A stretch of 64,000 bases of DNA from Molossus alvarezi (GCA_037176705.1 JBAWUJ010000075.1:1-64000); one strand, 5' to 3'; shown: positions 19,578 to 31,906, counted from the first letter of the stretch. The notes: generated by a model not told the origin, from the sequence alone. Numbers and translations are program-made.

Positions 19578-20050
19578 CGCCGCTCCTTTTTGGTCCCCCC
19601 ACAGCCAGCCAGCTGCGCACCTGCCGCGCTTCGGGCCGAGGGCCACGCAGCCCACGCACGCACGCGCCCCAGCCCACGCCGGGGGCCGAGCGAGGGAATC
19701 TGGGGCCCAGAGGGGACCCCCCACGCCCCAGCAGCACACCAGCAGGCCGCCGCGCAAGGCGCCGCAACTCGCGGGCGCCCGCGCCCCCCCCCGGTGGGGC
19801 AGCGCAGCCCCGTGGGGCGGACCCCCCGGCCCCCCAGGCGCAGACCTTGGGGCCCCTGGACTGCGCATGCGCTGCCTGCCGAGCTCCGCGGTGAGGACCT
19901 GGTTCGAGGCTGGGCGGGACGGACCGCGCGCCTGGGTCCCCGAGAGCTGAGAGGGGCCGGTCCGCGCTCCGCCTGGCGGCCGGGGGGGCTGCCCGGGGGG
20001 CTGCCAGCCCAGGCGCTGGACTCTTAGGGCGCCTGGAGGCGGCCGCCAAC

Positions 20051-20171
20051 GTCTCCGGCCATACCACCCTGAACGCGCCCGATCTCGTGGGATCTGGGAA
20101 GCTAAGCAGGGTCGGGCCCGGTCAGGACTTGGATGGGAGACCGCCTGGGAATGCCGGGTGCTGTAGGCTTT
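20051..20171 (+). rRNA. 5S rRNA-like copy 34, family B
   Basis: b1 spacer with CCTGGTGGCC. Unit is 591 bp. Last of the first 10-unit repeat. Confidence 0.88.
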
Positions 20172-20641
20172 CGCCGCTCCTTTTTGGTCCCCCCACAGCC
20201 AGCCAGCTGCGCACCTGCCGCGCTTCGGGCCGAGGGCCACGCAGCCCACGCACGCACGCGCCCCAGCCCACGCCGGGGGCCGAGCGAGGGAATCTGGGGC
20301 CCAGAGGGGATCCCCCCACGCCCCAGCAGCACACCAGCAGGCCGCCGCGCAAGGCGCCGCAACTCGCGGGCGCCCGCGCCCGCCGGTGGGGCAGCGCAGC
20401 CCCGTGGGGCGGACCCCCGGCCCCCCAGGCGCAGACCTTGGGGCCCCTGGACTGCGCATGCGCGGCCTGCCGAGCTCCGCGGTGAGGACCTGGTTCGAGG
20501 CTGGGCGGGACGGACCGCGCGCCTGGGTCCCCGAGAGCTGAGAGGGGCCGGTCCGCGCTCCGCCTGGTGGCCGGGGGGGCTGCCCGGGGGGCTGCCAGCC
20601 CAGGCGCTGGACTCTTAGGGCGCCTGGAGGCGGCCGCCAAC

Positions 20642-20762
20642 GTCTCCGGCCATACCACCCTGAACGCGCCCGATCTCGTGGGATCTGGGAAGCTAAGCAG
20701 GGTCGGGCCCGGTCAGGACTTGGATGGGAGACCGCCTGGGAATGCCGGGTGCTGTAGGCTTT
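20642..20762 (+). rRNA. 5S rRNA-like copy 35, family B
   Basis: Followed by A-style TTTGCCCG and a b3 spacer with CCGCTTGGCGG, identical in layout to copy 25. Unit is 594 bp. Confidence 0.88.
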
Positions 20763-21235
20763 GCCCGCTCCTTTTTGGTCCCCCCACAGCCAGCCAGCTG
20801 CGCACCTGCCGCGCTTCGGGCCGAGGGCCACGCAGCCCACGCACGCACGCGCCCCAGCCCACGCCGGGGGCCGAGCGAGGGAATCTGGGGCCCAGAGGGG
20901 ACCCCCCACGCCCCAGCAGCACACCAGCAGGCCGCCGCGCAAGGCGCCGCAACTCGCGGGCGCCCGCGCCCCCCCCCGGTGGGGCAGCGCAGCCCCGTGG
21001 GGCGGACCCCCCGGCCCCCCAGGCGCAGACCTTGGGGCCCCTGGACTGCGCATGCGCTGCCTGCCGAGCTCCGCGGTGAGGACCTGGTTCGAGGCTGGGC
21101 GGGACGGACCGCGCGCCTGGGTCCCCGAGAGCTGAGAGGGGCCGGTCCGCGCTCCGCTTGGCGGCCGGGGGGGCTGCCCGGGGGGCTGCCAGCCCAGGCG
21201 CTGGACTCTTAGGGCGCCTGGAGGCGGCCGCCAAC

Positions 21236-21356
21236 GTCTCCGGCCATACCACCCTGAACGCGCCCGATCTCGTGGGATCTGGGAAGCTAAGCAGGGTCGG
21301 GCCCGGTCAGGACTTGGATGGGAGACCGCCTGGGAATGCCGGGTGCTGTAGGCTTT
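21236..21356 (+). rRNA. 5S rRNA-like copy 36, family B
   Basis: b1 spacer with CCTGGTGGCC. Unit is 591 bp. Confidence 0.88.
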
Positions 21357-21826
21357 CGCCGCTCCTTTTTGGTCCCCCCACAGCCAGCCAGCTGCGCACC
21401 TGCCGCGCTTCGGGCCGAGGGCCACGCAGCCCACGCACGCACGCGCCCCAGCCCACGCCGGGGGCCGAGCGAGGGAATCTGGGGCCCAGAGGGGATCCCC
21501 CCACGCCCCAGCAGCACACCAGCAGGCCGCCGCGCAAGGCGCCGCAACTCGCGGGCGCCCGCGCCCGCCGGTGGGGCAGCGCAGCCCCGTGGGGCGGACC
21601 CCCGGCCCCCCAGGCGCAGACCTTGGGGCCCCTGGACTGCGCATGCGCGGCCTGCCGAGCTCCGCGGTGAGGACCTGGTTCGAGGCTGGGCGGGACGGAC
21701 CGCGCGCCTGGGTCCCCGAGAGCTGAGAGGGGCCGGTCCGCGCTCCGCCTGGTGGCCGGGGGGGCTGCCCGGGGGGCTGCCAGCCCAGGCGCTGGACTCT
21801 TAGGGCGCCTGGAGGCGGCCGCCAAC

Positions 21827-21947
21827 GTCTCCGGCCATACCACCCTGAACGCGCCCGATCTCGTGGGATCTGGGAAGCTAAGCAGGGTCGGGCCCGGTCA
21901 GGACTTGGATGGGAGACCGCCTGGGAATGCCGGGTGCTGTAGGCTTT
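21827..21947 (+). rRNA. 5S rRNA-like copy 37, family B
   Basis: b2 spacer follows. Unit is 594 bp. Confidence 0.88.
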
Positions 21948-22420
21948 CGCCGCTCCTTTTTGGTCCCCCCACAGCCAGCCAGCTGCGCACCTGCCGCGCT
22001 TCGGGCCGAGGGCCACGCAGCCCACGCACGCACGCGCCCCAGCCCACGCCGGGGGCCGAGCGAGGGAATCTGGGGCCCAGAGGGTATCCCCCCACGCCCC
22101 AGCAGCACACCAGCAGGCCGCCGCGCAAGGCGCCGCAACTCGCGGGCGCCCGCGCCCCCCCCCGGTGGGGCAGCGCAGCCCCGTGGGGCGGACCCCCGGC
22201 CCCCCAGGCGCAGACCTTGGGGCCCCTGGACTGCGCATGCGCGGCCTGCCGAGCTCCGCGGTGAGGACCTGGTTCGAGGCTGGGCGGGACGGACCGCGCG
22301 CCTGGGTCCCCGAGAGCTGAGAGGGGCCGGTCCGCGCTCCGCCTGGCGGCCGGGGGGGCTGCCCGGGGGGCTGCCAGCCCAGGCGCTGGACTCTTAGGGC
22401 GCCTGGAGGCGGCCGCCAAC

Positions 22421-22541
22421 GTCTCCGGCCATACCACCCTGAACGCGCCCGATCTCGTGGGATCTGGGAAGCTAAGCAGGGTCGGGCCCGGTCAGGACTT
22501 GGATGGGAGACCGCCTGGGAATGCCGGGTGCTGTAGGCTTT
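22421..22541 (+). rRNA. 5S rRNA-like copy 38, family B
   Basis: b3 spacer with the AGGCTCTGG marker (T at 22979). Unit is 594 bp. Confidence 0.88.
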
Positions 22542-23014
22542 CGCCGCTCCTTTTTGGTCCCCCCACAGCCAGCCAGCTGCGCACCTGCCGCGCTTCGGGC
22601 CGAGGGCCACGCAGCCCACGCACGCACGCGCCCCAGCCCACGCCGGGGGCCGAGCGAGGGAATCTGGGGCCCAGAGGGGACCCCCCACGCCCCAGCAGCA
22701 CACCAGCAGGCCGCCGCGCAAGGCGCCGCAACTCGCGGGCGCCCGCGCCCCCCCCCGGTGGGGCAGCGCAGCCCCGTGGGGCGGACCCCCCGGCCCCCCA
22801 GGCGCAGACCTTGGGGCCCCTGGACTGCGCATGCGCTGCCTGCCGAGCTCCGCGGTGAGGACCTGGTTCGAGGCTGGGCGGGACGGACCGCGCGCCTGGG
22901 TCCCCGAGAGCTGAGAGGGGCCGGTCCGCGCTCCGCCTGGCGGCCGGGGGGGCTGCCCGGGGGGCTGCCAGCCCAGGCTCTGGACTCTTAGGGCGCCTGG
23001 AGGCGGCCGCCAAC

Positions 23015-23135
23015 GTCTCCGGCCATACCACCCTGAACGCGCCCGATCTCGTGGGATCTGGGAAGCTAAGCAGGGTCGGGCCCGGTCAGGACTTGGATGG
23101 GAGACCGCCTGGGAATGCCGGGTGCTGTAGGCTTT
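23015..23135 (+). rRNA. 5S rRNA-like copy 39, family B
   Basis: b3 spacer whose C run has 10 C, giving the longest unit seen (595 bp). Confidence 0.88.
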
Positions 23136-23609
23136 CGCCGCTCCTTTTTGGTCCCCCCACAGCCAGCCAGCTGCGCACCTGCCGCGCTTCGGGCCGAGGG
23201 CCACGCAGCCCACGCACGCACGCGCCCCAGCCCACGCCGGGGGCCGAGCGAGGGAATCTGGGGCCCAGAGGGGACCCCCCACGCCCCAGCAGCACACCAG
23301 CAGGCCGCCGCGCAAGGCGCCGCAACTCGCGGGCGCCCGCGCCCCCCCCCCGGTGGGGCAGCGCAGCCCCGTGGGGCGGACCCCCCGGCCCCCCAGGCGC
23401 AGACCTTGGGGCCCCTGGACTGCGCATGCGCTGCCTGCCGAGCTCCGCGGTGAGGACCTGGTTCGAGGCTGGGCGGGACGGACCGCGCGCCTGGGTCCCC
23501 GAGAGCTGAGAGGGGCCGGTCCGCGCTCCGCCTGGCGGCCGGGGGGGCTGCCCGGGGGGCTGCCAGCCCAGGCGCTGGACTCTTAGGGCGCCTGGAGGCG
23601 GCCGCCAAC

Positions 23610-23730
23610 GTCTCCGGCCATACCACCCTGAACGCGCCCGATCTCGTGGGATCTGGGAAGCTAAGCAGGGTCGGGCCCGGTCAGGACTTGGATGGGAGAC
23701 CGCCTGGGAATGCCGGGTGCTGTAGGCTTT
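23610..23730 (+). rRNA. 5S rRNA-like copy 40, family B
   Basis: b1 spacer follows. Unit is 591 bp. Confidence 0.88.
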
Positions 23731-24200
23731 CGCCGCTCCTTTTTGGTCCCCCCACAGCCAGCCAGCTGCGCACCTGCCGCGCTTCGGGCCGAGGGCCACG
23801 CAGCCCACGCACGCACGCGCCCCAGCCCACGCCGGGGGCCGAGCGAGGGAATCTGGGGCCCAGAGGGGATCCCCCCACGCCCCAGCAGCACACCAGCAGG
23901 CCGCCGCGCAAGGCGCCGCAACTCGCGGGCGCCCGCGCCCGCCGGTGGGGCAGCGCAGCCCCGTGGGGCGGACCCCCGGCCCCCCAGGCGCAGACCTTGG
24001 GGCCCCTGGACTGCGCATGCGCGGCCTGCCGAGCTCCGCGGTGAGGACCTGGTTCGAGGCTGGGCGGGACGGACCGCGCGCCTGGGTCCCCGAGAGCTGA
24101 GAGGGGCCGGTCCGCGCTCCGCCTGGCGGCCGGGGGGGCTGCCCGGGGGGCTGCCAGCCCAGGCGCTGGACTCTTAGGGCGCCTGGAGGCGGCCGCCAAC

Positions 24201-24321
24201 GTCTCCGGCCATACCACCCTGAACGCGCCCGATCTCGTGGGATCTGGGAAGCTAAGCAGGGTCGGGCCCGGTCAGGACTTGGATGGGAGACCGCCTGGGA
24301 ATGCCGGGTGCTGTAGGCTTT
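24201..24321 (+). rRNA. 5S rRNA-like copy 41, family B
   Basis: b1 spacer with private CGAGGGGCACG plus the GGCTACCCGG marker. Unit is 591 bp. Confidence 0.88.
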
Positions 24322-24791
24322 CGCCGCTCCTTTTTGGTCCCCCCACAGCCAGCCAGCTGCGCACCTGCCGCGCTTCGGGCCGAGGGGCACGCAGCCCACG
24401 CACGCACGCGCCCCAGCCCACGCCGGGGGCCGAGCGAGGGAATCTGGGGCCCAGAGGGGATCCCCCCACGCCCCAGCAGCACACCAGCAGGCCGCCGCGC
24501 AAGGCGCCGCAACTCGCGGGCGCCCGCGCCCGCCGGTGGGGCAGCGCAGCCCCGTGGGGCGGACCCCCGGCCCCCCAGGCGCAGACCTTGGGGCCCCTGG
24601 ACTGCGCATGCGCGGCCTGCCGAGCTCCGCGGTGAGGACCTGGTTCGAGGCTGGGCGGGACGGACCGCGCGCCTGGGTCCCCGAGAGCTGAGAGGGGCCG
24701 GTCCGCGCTCCGCCTGGTGGCCGGGGGGGCTACCCGGGGGGCTGCCAGCCCAGGCGCTGGACTCTTAGGGCGCCTGGAGGCGGCCGCCAAC

Positions 24792-24912
24792 GTCTCCGGC
24801 CATACCACCCTGAACGCGCCCGATCTCGTGGGATCTGGGAAGCTAAGCAGGGTCGGGCCCGGTCAGGACTTGGATGGGAGACCGCCTGGGAATGCCGGGT
24901 GCTGTAGGCTTT
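24792..24912 (+). rRNA. 5S rRNA-like copy 42, family B
   Basis: b2 spacer follows. Unit is 594 bp. Confidence 0.88.
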
Positions 24913-25385
24913 CGCCGCTCCTTTTTGGTCCCCCCACAGCCAGCCAGCTGCGCACCTGCCGCGCTTCGGGCCGAGGGCCACGCAGCCCACGCACGCACGC
25001 GCCCCAGCCCACGCCGGGGGCCGAGCGAGGGAATCTGGGGCCCAGAGGGTATCCCCCCACGCCCCAGCAGCACACCAGCAGGCCGCCGCGCAAGGCGCCG
25101 CAACTCGCGGGCGCCCGCGCCCCCCCCCGGTGGGGCAGCGCAGCCCCGTGGGGCGGACCCCCGGCCCCCCAGGCGCAGACCTTGGGGCCCCTGGACTGCG
25201 CATGCGCGGCCTGCCGAGCTCCGCGGTGAGGACCTGGTTCGAGGCTGGGCGGGACGGACCGCGCGCCTGGGTCCCCGAGAGCTGAGAGGGGCCGGTCCGC
25301 GCTCCGCCTGGCGGCCGGGGGGGCTGCCCGGGGGGCTGCCAGCCCAGGCGCTGGACTCTTAGGGCGCCTGGAGGCGGCCGCCAAC

Positions 25386-25506
25386 GTCTCCGGCCATACC
25401 ACCCTGAACGCGCCCGATCTCGTGGGATCTGGGAAGCTAAGCAGGGTCGGGCCCGGTCAGGACTTGGATGGGAGACCGCCTGGGAATGCCGGGTGCTGTA
25501 GGCTTT
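25386..25506 (+). rRNA. 5S rRNA-like copy 43, family B
   Basis: b3 spacer follows. Unit is 594 bp. Confidence 0.88.
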
Positions 25507-25979
25507 CGCCGCTCCTTTTTGGTCCCCCCACAGCCAGCCAGCTGCGCACCTGCCGCGCTTCGGGCCGAGGGCCACGCAGCCCACGCACGCACGCGCCCCA
25601 GCCCACGCCGGGGGCCGAGCGAGGGAATCTGGGGCCCAGAGGGGACCCCCCACGCCCCAGCAGCACACCAGCAGGCCGCCGCGCAAGGCGCCGCAACTCG
25701 CGGGCGCCCGCGCCCCCCCCCGGTGGGGCAGCGCAGCCCCGTGGGGCGGACCCCCCGGCCCCCCAGGCGCAGACCTTGGGGCCCCTGGACTGCGCATGCG
25801 CTGCCTGCCGAGCTCCGCGGTGAGGACCTGGTTCGAGGCTGGGCGGGACGGACCGCGCGCCTGGGTCCCCGAGAGCTGAGAGGGGCCGGTCCGCGCTCCG
25901 CCTGGCGGCCGGGGGGGCTGCCCGGGGGGCTGCCAGCCCAGGCGCTGGACTCTTAGGGCGCCTGGAGGCGGCCGCCAAC

Positions 25980-26100
25980 GTCTCCGGCCATACCACCCTG
26001 AACGCGCCCGATCTCGTGGGATCTGGGAAGCTAAGCAGGGTCGGGCCCGGTCAGGACTTGGATGGGAGACCGCCTGGGAATGCCGGGTGCTGTAGGCTTT
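25980..26100 (+). rRNA. 5S rRNA-like copy 44, family B
   Basis: b1 spacer follows. It opens the first b1-b2-b3 trimer. Unit is 591 bp. Confidence 0.88.
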
Positions 26101-26570
26101 CGCCGCTCCTTTTTGGTCCCCCCACAGCCAGCCAGCTGCGCACCTGCCGCGCTTCGGGCCGAGGGCCACGCAGCCCACGCACGCACGCGCCCCAGCCCAC
26201 GCCGGGGGCCGAGCGAGGGAATCTGGGGCCCAGAGGGGATCCCCCCACGCCCCAGCAGCACACCAGCAGGCCGCCGCGCAAGGCGCCGCAACTCGCGGGC
26301 GCCCGCGCCCGCCGGTGGGGCAGCGCAGCCCCGTGGGGCGGACCCCCGGCCCCCCAGGCGCAGACCTTGGGGCCCCTGGACTGCGCATGCGCGGCCTGCC
26401 GAGCTCCGCGGTGAGGACCTGGTTCGAGGCTGGGCGGGACGGACCGCGCGCCTGGGTCCCCGAGAGCTGAGAGGGGCCGGTCCGCGCTCCGCCTGGTGGC
26501 CGGGGGGGCTGCCCGGGGGGCTGCCAGCCCAGGCGCTGGACTCTTAGGGCGCCTGGAGGCGGCCGCCAAC

Positions 26571-26691
26571 GTCTCCGGCCATACCACCCTGAACGCGCCC
26601 GATCTCGTGGGATCTGGGAAGCTAAGCAGGGTCGGGCCCGGTCAGGACTTGGATGGGAGACCGCCTGGGAATGCCGGGTGCTGTAGGCTTT
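26571..26691 (+). rRNA. 5S rRNA-like copy 45, family B
   Basis: b2 spacer follows. Unit is 594 bp. Confidence 0.88.
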
Positions 26692-27164
26692 CGCCGCTCC
26701 TTTTTGGTCCCCCCACAGCCAGCCAGCTGCGCACCTGCCGCGCTTCGGGCCGAGGGCCACGCAGCCCACGCACGCACGCGCCCCAGCCCACGCCGGGGGC
26801 CGAGCGAGGGAATCTGGGGCCCAGAGGGTATCCCCCCACGCCCCAGCAGCACACCAGCAGGCCGCCGCGCAAGGCGCCGCAACTCGCGGGCGCCCGCGCC
26901 CCCCCCCGGTGGGGCAGCGCAGCCCCGTGGGGCGGACCCCCGGCCCCCCAGGCGCAGACCTTGGGGCCCCTGGACTGCGCATGCGCGGCCTGCCGAGCTC
27001 CGCGGTGAGGACCTGGTTCGAGGCTGGGCGGGACGGACCGCGCGCCTGGGTCCCCGAGAGCTGAGAGGGGCCGGTCCGCGCTCCGCCTGGCGGCCGGGGG
27101 GGCTGCCCGGGGGGCTGCCAGCCCAGGCGCTGGACTCTTAGGGCGCCTGGAGGCGGCCGCCAAC

Positions 27165-27285
27165 GTCTCCGGCCATACCACCCTGAACGCGCCCGATCTC
27201 GTGGGATCTGGGAAGCTAAGCAGGGTCGGGCCCGGTCAGGACTTGGATGGGAGACCGCCTGGGAATGCCGGGTGCTGTAGGCTTT
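27165..27285 (+). rRNA. 5S rRNA-like copy 46, family B
   Basis: b3 spacer follows. Unit is 594 bp. Confidence 0.88.
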
Positions 27286-27758
27286 CGCCGCTCCTTTTTG
27301 GTCCCCCCACAGCCAGCCAGCTGCGCACCTGCCGCGCTTCGGGCCGAGGGCCACGCAGCCCACGCACGCACGCGCCCCAGCCCACGCCGGGGGCCGAGCG
27401 AGGGAATCTGGGGCCCAGAGGGGACCCCCCACGCCCCAGCAGCACACCAGCAGGCCGCCGCGCAAGGCGCCGCAACTCGCGGGCGCCCGCGCCCCCCCCC
27501 GGTGGGGCAGCGCAGCCCCGTGGGGCGGACCCCCCGGCCCCCCAGGCGCAGACCTTGGGGCCCCTGGACTGCGCATGCGCTGCCTGCCGAGCTCCGCGGT
27601 GAGGACCTGGTTCGAGGCTGGGCGGGACGGACCGCGCGCCTGGGTCCCCGAGAGCTGAGAGGGGCCGGTCCGCGCTCCGCCTGGCGGCCGGGGGGGCTGC
27701 CCGGGGGGCTGCCAGCCCAGGCGCTGGACTCTTAGGGCGCCTGGAGGCGGCCGCCAAC

Positions 27759-27879
27759 GTCTCCGGCCATACCACCCTGAACGCGCCCGATCTCGTGGGA
27801 TCTGGGAAGCTAAGCAGGGTCGGGCCCGGTCAGGACTTGGATGGGAGACCGCCTGGGAATGCCGGGTGCTGTAGGCTTT
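27759..27879 (+). rRNA. 5S rRNA-like copy 47, family B
   Basis: b1 spacer with one C missing after the T5 run (TTTTTGGTCCCCCAC) and the GGCTACCCGG marker. Shortest unit (590 bp). Confidence 0.88.
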
Positions 27880-28348
27880 CGCCGCTCCTTTTTGGTCCCC
27901 CACAGCCAGCCAGCTGCGCACCTGCCGCGCTTCGGGCCGAGGGCCACGCAGCCCACGCACGCACGCGCCCCAGCCCACGCCGGGGGCCGAGCGAGGGAAT
28001 CTGGGGCCCAGAGGGGATCCCCCCACGCCCCAGCAGCACACCAGCAGGCCGCCGCGCAAGGCGCCGCAACTCGCGGGCGCCCGCGCCCGCCGGTGGGGCA
28101 GCGCAGCCCCGTGGGGCGGACCCCCGGCCCCCCAGGCGCAGACCTTGGGGCCCCTGGACTGCGCATGCGCGGCCTGCCGAGCTCCGCGGTGAGGACCTGG
28201 TTCGAGGCTGGGCGGGACGGACCGCGCGCCTGGGTCCCCGAGAGCTGAGAGGGGCCGGTCCGCGCTCCGCCTGGTGGCCGGGGGGGCTACCCGGGGGGCT
28301 GCCAGCCCAGGCGCTGGACTCTTAGGGCGCCTGGAGGCGGCCGCCAAC

Positions 28349-28469
28349 GTCTCCGGCCATACCACCCTGAACGCGCCCGATCTCGTGGGATCTGGGAAGC
28401 TAAGCAGGGTCGGGCCCGGTCAGGACTTGGATGGGAGACCGCCTGGGAATGCCGGGTGCTGTAGGCTTT
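28349..28469 (+). rRNA. 5S rRNA-like copy 48, family B
   Basis: b2 spacer follows. Unit is 594 bp. Confidence 0.88.
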
Positions 28470-28942
28470 CGCCGCTCCTTTTTGGTCCCCCCACAGCCAG
28501 CCAGCTGCGCACCTGCCGCGCTTCGGGCCGAGGGCCACGCAGCCCACGCACGCACGCGCCCCAGCCCACGCCGGGGGCCGAGCGAGGGAATCTGGGGCCC
28601 AGAGGGTATCCCCCCACGCCCCAGCAGCACACCAGCAGGCCGCCGCGCAAGGCGCCGCAACTCGCGGGCGCCCGCGCCCCCCCCCGGTGGGGCAGCGCAG
28701 CCCCGTGGGGCGGACCCCCGGCCCCCCAGGCGCAGACCTTGGGGCCCCTGGACTGCGCATGCGCGGCCTGCCGAGCTCCGCGGTGAGGACCTGGTTCGAG
28801 GCTGGGCGGGACGGACCGCGCGCCTGGGTCCCCGAGAGCTGAGAGGGGCCGGTCCGCGCTCCGCCTGGCGGCCGGGGGGGCTGCCCGGGGGGCTGCCAGC
28901 CCAGGCGCTGGACTCTTAGGGCGCCTGGAGGCGGCCGCCAAC

Positions 28943-29063
28943 GTCTCCGGCCATACCACCCTGAACGCGCCCGATCTCGTGGGATCTGGGAAGCTAAGCA
29001 GGGTCGGGCCCGGTCAGGACTTGGATGGGAGACCGCCTGGGAATGCCGGGTGCTGTAGGCTTT
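28943..29063 (+). rRNA. 5S rRNA-like copy 49, family B
   Basis: b3 spacer follows. Unit is 594 bp. Confidence 0.88.
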
Positions 29064-29536
29064 CGCCGCTCCTTTTTGGTCCCCCCACAGCCAGCCAGCT
29101 GCGCACCTGCCGCGCTTCGGGCCGAGGGCCACGCAGCCCACGCACGCACGCGCCCCAGCCCACGCCGGGGGCCGAGCGAGGGAATCTGGGGCCCAGAGGG
29201 GACCCCCCACGCCCCAGCAGCACACCAGCAGGCCGCCGCGCAAGGCGCCGCAACTCGCGGGCGCCCGCGCCCCCCCCCGGTGGGGCAGCGCAGCCCCGTG
29301 GGGCGGACCCCCCGGCCCCCCAGGCGCAGACCTTGGGGCCCCTGGACTGCGCATGCGCTGCCTGCCGAGCTCCGCGGTGAGGACCTGGTTCGAGGCTGGG
29401 CGGGACGGACCGCGCGCCTGGGTCCCCGAGAGCTGAGAGGGGCCGGTCCGCGCTCCGCCTGGCGGCCGGGGGGGCTGCCCGGGGGGCTGCCAGCCCAGGC
29501 GCTGGACTCTTAGGGCGCCTGGAGGCGGCCGCCAAC

Positions 29537-29657
29537 GTCTCCGGCCATACCACCCTGAACGCGCCCGATCTCGTGGGATCTGGGAAGCTAAGCAGGGTCG
29601 GGCCCGGTCAGGACTTGGATGGGAGACCGCCTGGGAATGCCGGGTGCTGTAGGCTTT
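29537..29657 (+). rRNA. 5S rRNA-like copy 50, family B
   Basis: b1 spacer with private AGGCGTCGC, a C-to-T at a CpG, plus CCTGGTGGCC. Unit is 591 bp. Confidence 0.88.
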
Positions 29658-30127
29658 CGCCGCTCCTTTTTGGTCCCCCCACAGCCAGCCAGCTGCGCAC
29701 CTGCCGCGCTTCGGGCCGAGGGCCACGCAGCCCACGCACGCACGCGCCCCAGCCCACGCCGGGGGCCGAGCGAGGGAATCTGGGGCCCAGAGGGGATCCC
29801 CCCACGCCCCAGCAGCACACCAGCAGGCCGCCGCGCAAGGCGTCGCAACTCGCGGGCGCCCGCGCCCGCCGGTGGGGCAGCGCAGCCCCGTGGGGCGGAC
29901 CCCCGGCCCCCCAGGCGCAGACCTTGGGGCCCCTGGACTGCGCATGCGCGGCCTGCCGAGCTCCGCGGTGAGGACCTGGTTCGAGGCTGGGCGGGACGGA
30001 CCGCGCGCCTGGGTCCCCGAGAGCTGAGAGGGGCCGGTCCGCGCTCCGCCTGGTGGCCGGGGGGGCTGCCCGGGGGGCTGCCAGCCCAGGCGCTGGACTC
30101 TTAGGGCGCCTGGAGGCGGCCGCCAAC

Positions 30128-30248
30128 GTCTCCGGCCATACCACCCTGAACGCGCCCGATCTCGTGGGATCTGGGAAGCTAAGCAGGGTCGGGCCCGGTC
30201 AGGACTTGGATGGGAGACCGCCTGGGAATGCCGGGTGCTGTAGGCTTT
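30128..30248 (+). rRNA. 5S rRNA-like copy 51, family B
   Basis: b2 spacer follows. Unit is 594 bp. Confidence 0.88.
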
Positions 30249-30721
30249 CGCCGCTCCTTTTTGGTCCCCCCACAGCCAGCCAGCTGCGCACCTGCCGCGC
30301 TTCGGGCCGAGGGCCACGCAGCCCACGCACGCACGCGCCCCAGCCCACGCCGGGGGCCGAGCGAGGGAATCTGGGGCCCAGAGGGTATCCCCCCACGCCC
30401 CAGCAGCACACCAGCAGGCCGCCGCGCAAGGCGCCGCAACTCGCGGGCGCCCGCGCCCCCCCCCGGTGGGGCAGCGCAGCCCCGTGGGGCGGACCCCCGG
30501 CCCCCCAGGCGCAGACCTTGGGGCCCCTGGACTGCGCATGCGCGGCCTGCCGAGCTCCGCGGTGAGGACCTGGTTCGAGGCTGGGCGGGACGGACCGCGC
30601 GCCTGGGTCCCCGAGAGCTGAGAGGGGCCGGTCCGCGCTCCGCCTGGCGGCCGGGGGGGCTGCCCGGGGGGCTGCCAGCCCAGGCGCTGGACTCTTAGGG
30701 CGCCTGGAGGCGGCCGCCAAC

Positions 30722-30842
30722 GTCTCCGGCCATACCACCCTGAACGCGCCCGATCTCGTGGGATCTGGGAAGCTAAGCAGGGTCGGGCCCGGTCAGGACT
30801 TGGATGGGAGACCGCCTGGGAATGCCGGGTGCTGTAGGCTTT
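30722..30842 (+). rRNA. 5S rRNA-like copy 52, family B
   Basis: b3 spacer follows, closing the third trimer. Unit is 594 bp. Confidence 0.88.
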
Positions 30843-31315
30843 CGCCGCTCCTTTTTGGTCCCCCCACAGCCAGCCAGCTGCGCACCTGCCGCGCTTCGGG
30901 CCGAGGGCCACGCAGCCCACGCACGCACGCGCCCCAGCCCACGCCGGGGGCCGAGCGAGGGAATCTGGGGCCCAGAGGGGACCCCCCACGCCCCAGCAGC
31001 ACACCAGCAGGCCGCCGCGCAAGGCGCCGCAACTCGCGGGCGCCCGCGCCCCCCCCCGGTGGGGCAGCGCAGCCCCGTGGGGCGGACCCCCCGGCCCCCC
31101 AGGCGCAGACCTTGGGGCCCCTGGACTGCGCATGCGCTGCCTGCCGAGCTCCGCGGTGAGGACCTGGTTCGAGGCTGGGCGGGACGGACCGCGCGCCTGG
31201 GTCCCCGAGAGCTGAGAGGGGCCGGTCCGCGCTCCGCCTGGCGGCCGGGGGGGCTGCCCGGGGGGCTGCCAGCCCAGGCGCTGGACTCTTAGGGCGCCTG
31301 GAGGCGGCCGCCAAC

Positions 31316-31436
31316 GTCTCCGGCCATACCACCCTGAACGCGCCCGATCTCGTGGGATCTGGGAAGCTAAGCAGGGTCGGGCCCGGTCAGGACTTGGATG
31401 GGAGACCGCCTGGGAATGCCGGGTGCTGTAGGCTTT
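31316..31436 (+). rRNA. 5S rRNA-like copy 53, family B
   Basis: b1 spacer follows. Unit is 591 bp. Confidence 0.88.
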
Positions 31437-31906
31437 CGCCGCTCCTTTTTGGTCCCCCCACAGCCAGCCAGCTGCGCACCTGCCGCGCTTCGGGCCGAGG
31501 GCCACGCAGCCCACGCACGCACGCGCCCCAGCCCACGCCGGGGGCCGAGCGAGGGAATCTGGGGCCCAGAGGGGATCCCCCCACGCCCCAGCAGCACACC
31601 AGCAGGCCGCCGCGCAAGGCGCCGCAACTCGCGGGCGCCCGCGCCCGCCGGTGGGGCAGCGCAGCCCCGTGGGGCGGACCCCCGGCCCCCCAGGCGCAGA
31701 CCTTGGGGCCCCTGGACTGCGCATGCGCGGCCTGCCGAGCTCCGCGGTGAGGACCTGGTTCGAGGCTGGGCGGGACGGACCGCGCGCCTGGGTCCCCGAG
31801 AGCTGAGAGGGGCCGGTCCGCGCTCCGCCTGGCGGCCGGGGGGGCTGCCCGGGGGGCTGCCAGCCCAGGCGCTGGACTCTTAGGGCGCCTGGAGGCGGCC
31901 GCCAAC

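Larger units (their letters stand above)
14714..20641 (+). repeat. 10-unit higher-order repeat, copy 1 (copies 25-34)
   Basis: Spacer order b3, b1, b2, b3, b3, b1, b1, b2, b3, b1 recurs 5928 bp downstream. A private T in AGGCTCTGG at 17051 recurs at 22979, and GGCTACCCGG before gene 32 recurs before gene 42. Confidence 0.85.
20642..26570 (+). repeat. 10-unit higher-order repeat, copy 2 (copies 35-44)
   Basis: This matches 14714-20641 at offset 5928, becoming 5929 after copy 39, whose spacer C run is one base longer (10 C, 595-bp unit). Confidence 0.85.
25980..31315 (+). repeat. Three tandem b1-b2-b3 trimers (copies 44-52)
   Basis: Spacer subtypes after genes 44-52 run b1, b2, b3 three times, giving a trimer period of about 1779 bp. 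Genes 47 (590-bp unit, one C lost from the run after the T5) and 50 (AGGCGTCGC) carry private changes. Confidence 0.8.
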
